A DNA stretch of 20,776 bases from Chara braunii (lineage: Eukaryota; Streptophyta; Charophyceae; Charales; Characeae): assembly GCA_003427395.1 (NCBI GenBank), contig BFEA01000072.1:3589451-3610226 (forward strand), in the 5' to 3' direction. A model generated the notes under the pieces. That model did not search any database. It was given only the letters and a program-made list of their open reading frames with translations, and was not told where the DNA came from. A program made the translations under genes and the position numbers. How positions within the stretch are numbered: the stretch's first letter is position 1; each line of letters starts with the position of its first letter. Shown piece by piece: positions 18,740 through 20,776 of this stretch.

Positions 18740-20139
18740 CTGAGTGGCAGTGGAAGTGGCAATGGAAGTGGAACAGGGAAAGTGGCCAATGGACGAAGGA
18801 CAGGGGGGAGAGCTGCGCAGATGGATACAGGAAGCAATGGTGATGGAAGCGGAAGTGGAAGTGACAGCCCGAATGGGAACATACATGGAAGGAATGGGAG
18901 TGATAATGGGAGTGGAACGCAGAATGAGGCACCAGGTTGTGGGGGGGGAGGGGCAGGGCTTCCACGTCTTCAGGGAACAGGAGATAGAGAGGGGGGTGGC
19001 AGTGGGGGTGAGGTTGGTGGAAATGATGAGGACGATGGCCATGATTATTATCTGCAGATGATGTGCAGGGCTGAGGGTGTTGCGACATCACCAAGGCCAA
19101 GAGAGTGTATGGTAGGCATGGAGATGGATACCAGGGTGGCTGGGAATGTCAAATCGGAGCTGAAAAGCACAGTGGGCAACTGTGAAAATGGAAATGCAAA
19201 TGAAGATGATGATGTTGACAATGATGCTGATGACGATGCAGATGGTGATGATGATGATGATGATGTAGAGGAAGAGGAGGAGGAGGAGGAGGAGGAGGAG
19301 GAGGAGGAGGAGGAACAGGAGGATGGTGTAGAGCATGGTACAAGGCATGCTATGACCACAGAATCTGATGATGAGACACAAGACATGGAGCATGATGGAA
19401 AGGCTGATCGTGCCATTACAGAACGAGGGAATGATTTGGAATGCAGTGCTGAGGATAGAAATGAGGGTGGTCGGGATAGCCCAGCGTCTGGGAAGGCAAT
19501 CGACTTGATTGCATCGATTGCTGCAGCGGGAAAGCAGGATGCTGAATCTGATGATTTGAGGAAGGAGAGGAGGAACAGAGAAATGGACGTGGACATGTCG
19601 GGACTGAGTGCGTCCAGCCCAGGTCTGGAGCTGACCCTGAAACGGACTCATGCTGCCCAGGATGAAAGGGTCACCGGGGCTGACGACAGGAGGGTCCTCA
19701 GGCAATCGGACAGCTCTGCGTTTTCACGCTATCTCAACCCGCGCGACGCGGAACACCCTAACGTTCATCATCACCATCATCATCATCATCACCATCATCA
19801 TCATCAACATCCATCCTCTTTTGATCACCAGAGCTCACCTTATCAAGTGCAGCAACAACAGCAGCAGCCATCGAAGACTGGTCTAGGACTTGGCGAGAGT
19901 TCTGGAACAGGTGGCCATTTTGCAGTCTCTACAAATGATTACGTTCAAACCCATTCAACACTATCTTCTCGACGAACCGGACTCAGCACAGCACAGTCAG
20001 CGCCAGTGCGTGTCACTCCCATTGACCGTACAGCAACATCCAAAGGATCTGCCGAACAGGGCAATCAGATGGTTTTGCACCAACAACTGCCATCGCCACA
20101 CGCAAATGCGCTGCCGACCTGTGAGGATCTGAGCAGCAG
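18740..20139 (+). CDS. PRR: Pseudo-response regulator, long middle-region exon
   Basis: About 466 codons following acceptor gtacag|CTG in phase 0. In order by exon residue: Gly/Ser/Asn-rich 1-80; Asp-rich about 157-175; 16 Glu at 177-192; KAIDLIASIAA at 252-262; PGLELTLKR at 294-302; SSAFSRY at about 325-331; 13 His at 343-355; a Gln run near 375; Ser/Thr-rich tail. LEL-LKR and the SAFSRY box are conserved landmarks of the PRR intermediate region, so this is the same gene as the receiver exons. The end is placed at the donor CAG|GTACAG (phase 2); without splicing the frame would stop at 20197. The CCT domain needed for DNA binding is not in the window and should be downstream. The open frame extends upstream to 18716 but that part is intron. 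The long homopolymers are likely length-variable. Confidence 0.9.
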
Positions 20140-20776
20140 GTACAGTATGGTTCGCTTACTTAGGCATGAAGAAATCAGCACATTTACCTGCTTATGAAAA
20201 GTTATGATGGTTTGTTTATGCATTTGCACTCTGCAAATGTGCTCTTGTGTCATTTCACGCCAAAGCTTCAAGTCTTGTAACCTTGCAGTGGGGGTGCACC
20301 ACTGCAAACACTGACACAAGAATCCATTCGGGGGGCAAATGGGGTGGTATGGAATTGTAGCGGCTGAGCGTTGATTATTCTGCGAATAATTCTGGGCCAT
20401 CCTGGATGTGCGGCCTGGCTGAGGACAGGAAATGATAGCCTTAGGAACAAATATAATGCTCTGGCTGGTGTTACAAGTGCACCCAGGCGCAGACAGATGG
20501 GGATTATGGGGAGGTGGGGCATATGAGGAACATCTAATATAGCGTATATGACGATATATATATATATACTTCCACTGCTGTGGTCTCCACTGCTGCAGTT
20601 TATACTGCTGCTGCCGCTGTGGTCTCCACTGCTGCAGTTTCTACTGCTGCTGTTTCAACTCCGGGTTTCACTCCAGCAGTTTCTGCTACGGAAGTTGCCT
20701 CCGCTGCGGTCCCTGCTACGGAAGTTGCCTCTGCTGCGGTTCCTACTACAACACTTGTCTCTGCTGCGGTTCCACT
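20140..20776 (+). other. PRR: Start of next PRR intron (partial)
   Basis: Begins GTACAG. Nothing coding is recognised in 20140-20550. A short AT run lies at about 20554-20568, followed by a minisatellite. No CCT-domain sequence occurs before the window ends. Confidence 0.6.
20571..20776. repeat. Minisatellite, 30-39-bp units, in-frame Ala/Val/Ser/Thr-rich
   Basis: The first part repeats gctgtggtctccactgctgc with a period of about 39 bp (20577 and 20616). The second part has three 30-bp units at 20685, 20715 and 20745 (gctacggaagttgcctc and so on). All periods are multiples of three, and one plus-strand frame stays open from 20538 to the window end, giving a repeat like ATEVASAAVP. There is no good acceptor in front, so coding is unproven. 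Confidence 0.85.

Noticed and set aside
19048-19705. Long minus-strand Ser-rich and Leu/Ile-rich open frames opposite exon C
   Set aside because: They are mirror images of the GAG/GAT repeats in the PRR coding strand and have no independent support.

Overview
The window looks like nuclear DNA of a green plant or streptophyte alga. It carries three exons of one plus-strand gene, a circadian-clock-type pseudo-response regulator (PRR). The exons are 5637-5798, 17437-17570 and 18740 to about 20139. Joined across the introns they give the second half of a receiver domain ending in the plant-specific PRR signature ([23 protein letters not shown]), then a long low-complexity middle region with the PRR motifs LELTLKR and SAFSRY. 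The first half of the receiver and the C-terminal CCT domain are not here and should lie upstream and downstream. The aspartate of the DLVLSDVIMP segment, which flowering-plant PRRs replace with glutamate, is kept. With the very long introns this points to an early-branching lineage (charophyte such as Chara, or bryophyte), but the species cannot be fixed from the sequence.

About 92% of the window is non-coding. Bases 1-5636 are upstream intron or flank. Bases 5799-17436 are a single 11,638-bp intron. Bases 17571-18739 are a second intron and 20140-20776 begin a third. These are filled with degenerate tandem repeats, foldbacks, microsatellites and insertions.

The clearest insertions bear the marks of LINE-type retrotransposition: an A-tail, seen as a T-run on the plus strand, and target-site duplications (TSDs). 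They are a fragment of U2 snRNA with an 18-T run and a perfect 16-bp duplication (15125-15212), a SINE-like element with a 12-bp duplication (13324-13500) that has a second copy at 6512-6660, and an unidentified insert with a 9-bp duplication (15756-15893). Intron 2 holds a full-length but altered U6 snRNA copy on the minus strand (18186-18285). All four of these tailed inserts are antisense to the PRR gene. A mitochondrial cox1 fragment (17156-17203, probably within a longer NUMT) lies just upstream of the second exon.

Several inverted repeats may make hairpin transcripts when the intron is transcribed: a diverged inverted duplication with arms of about 260 bp at 12355-13006, a perfect 19-bp stem at 12278-12333, a foldback at 12061-12169, a 226-bp element at 2462-2687, and a 23-bp-stem hairpin at 3785-3857. 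Apart from the PRR gene I see no convincing intact protein gene. Most other open frames are short, low-complexity or repeat-derived. I found no clear new system; the concentration of small-RNA retrocopies and foldbacks in a clock-gene intron is the most unusual aspect.
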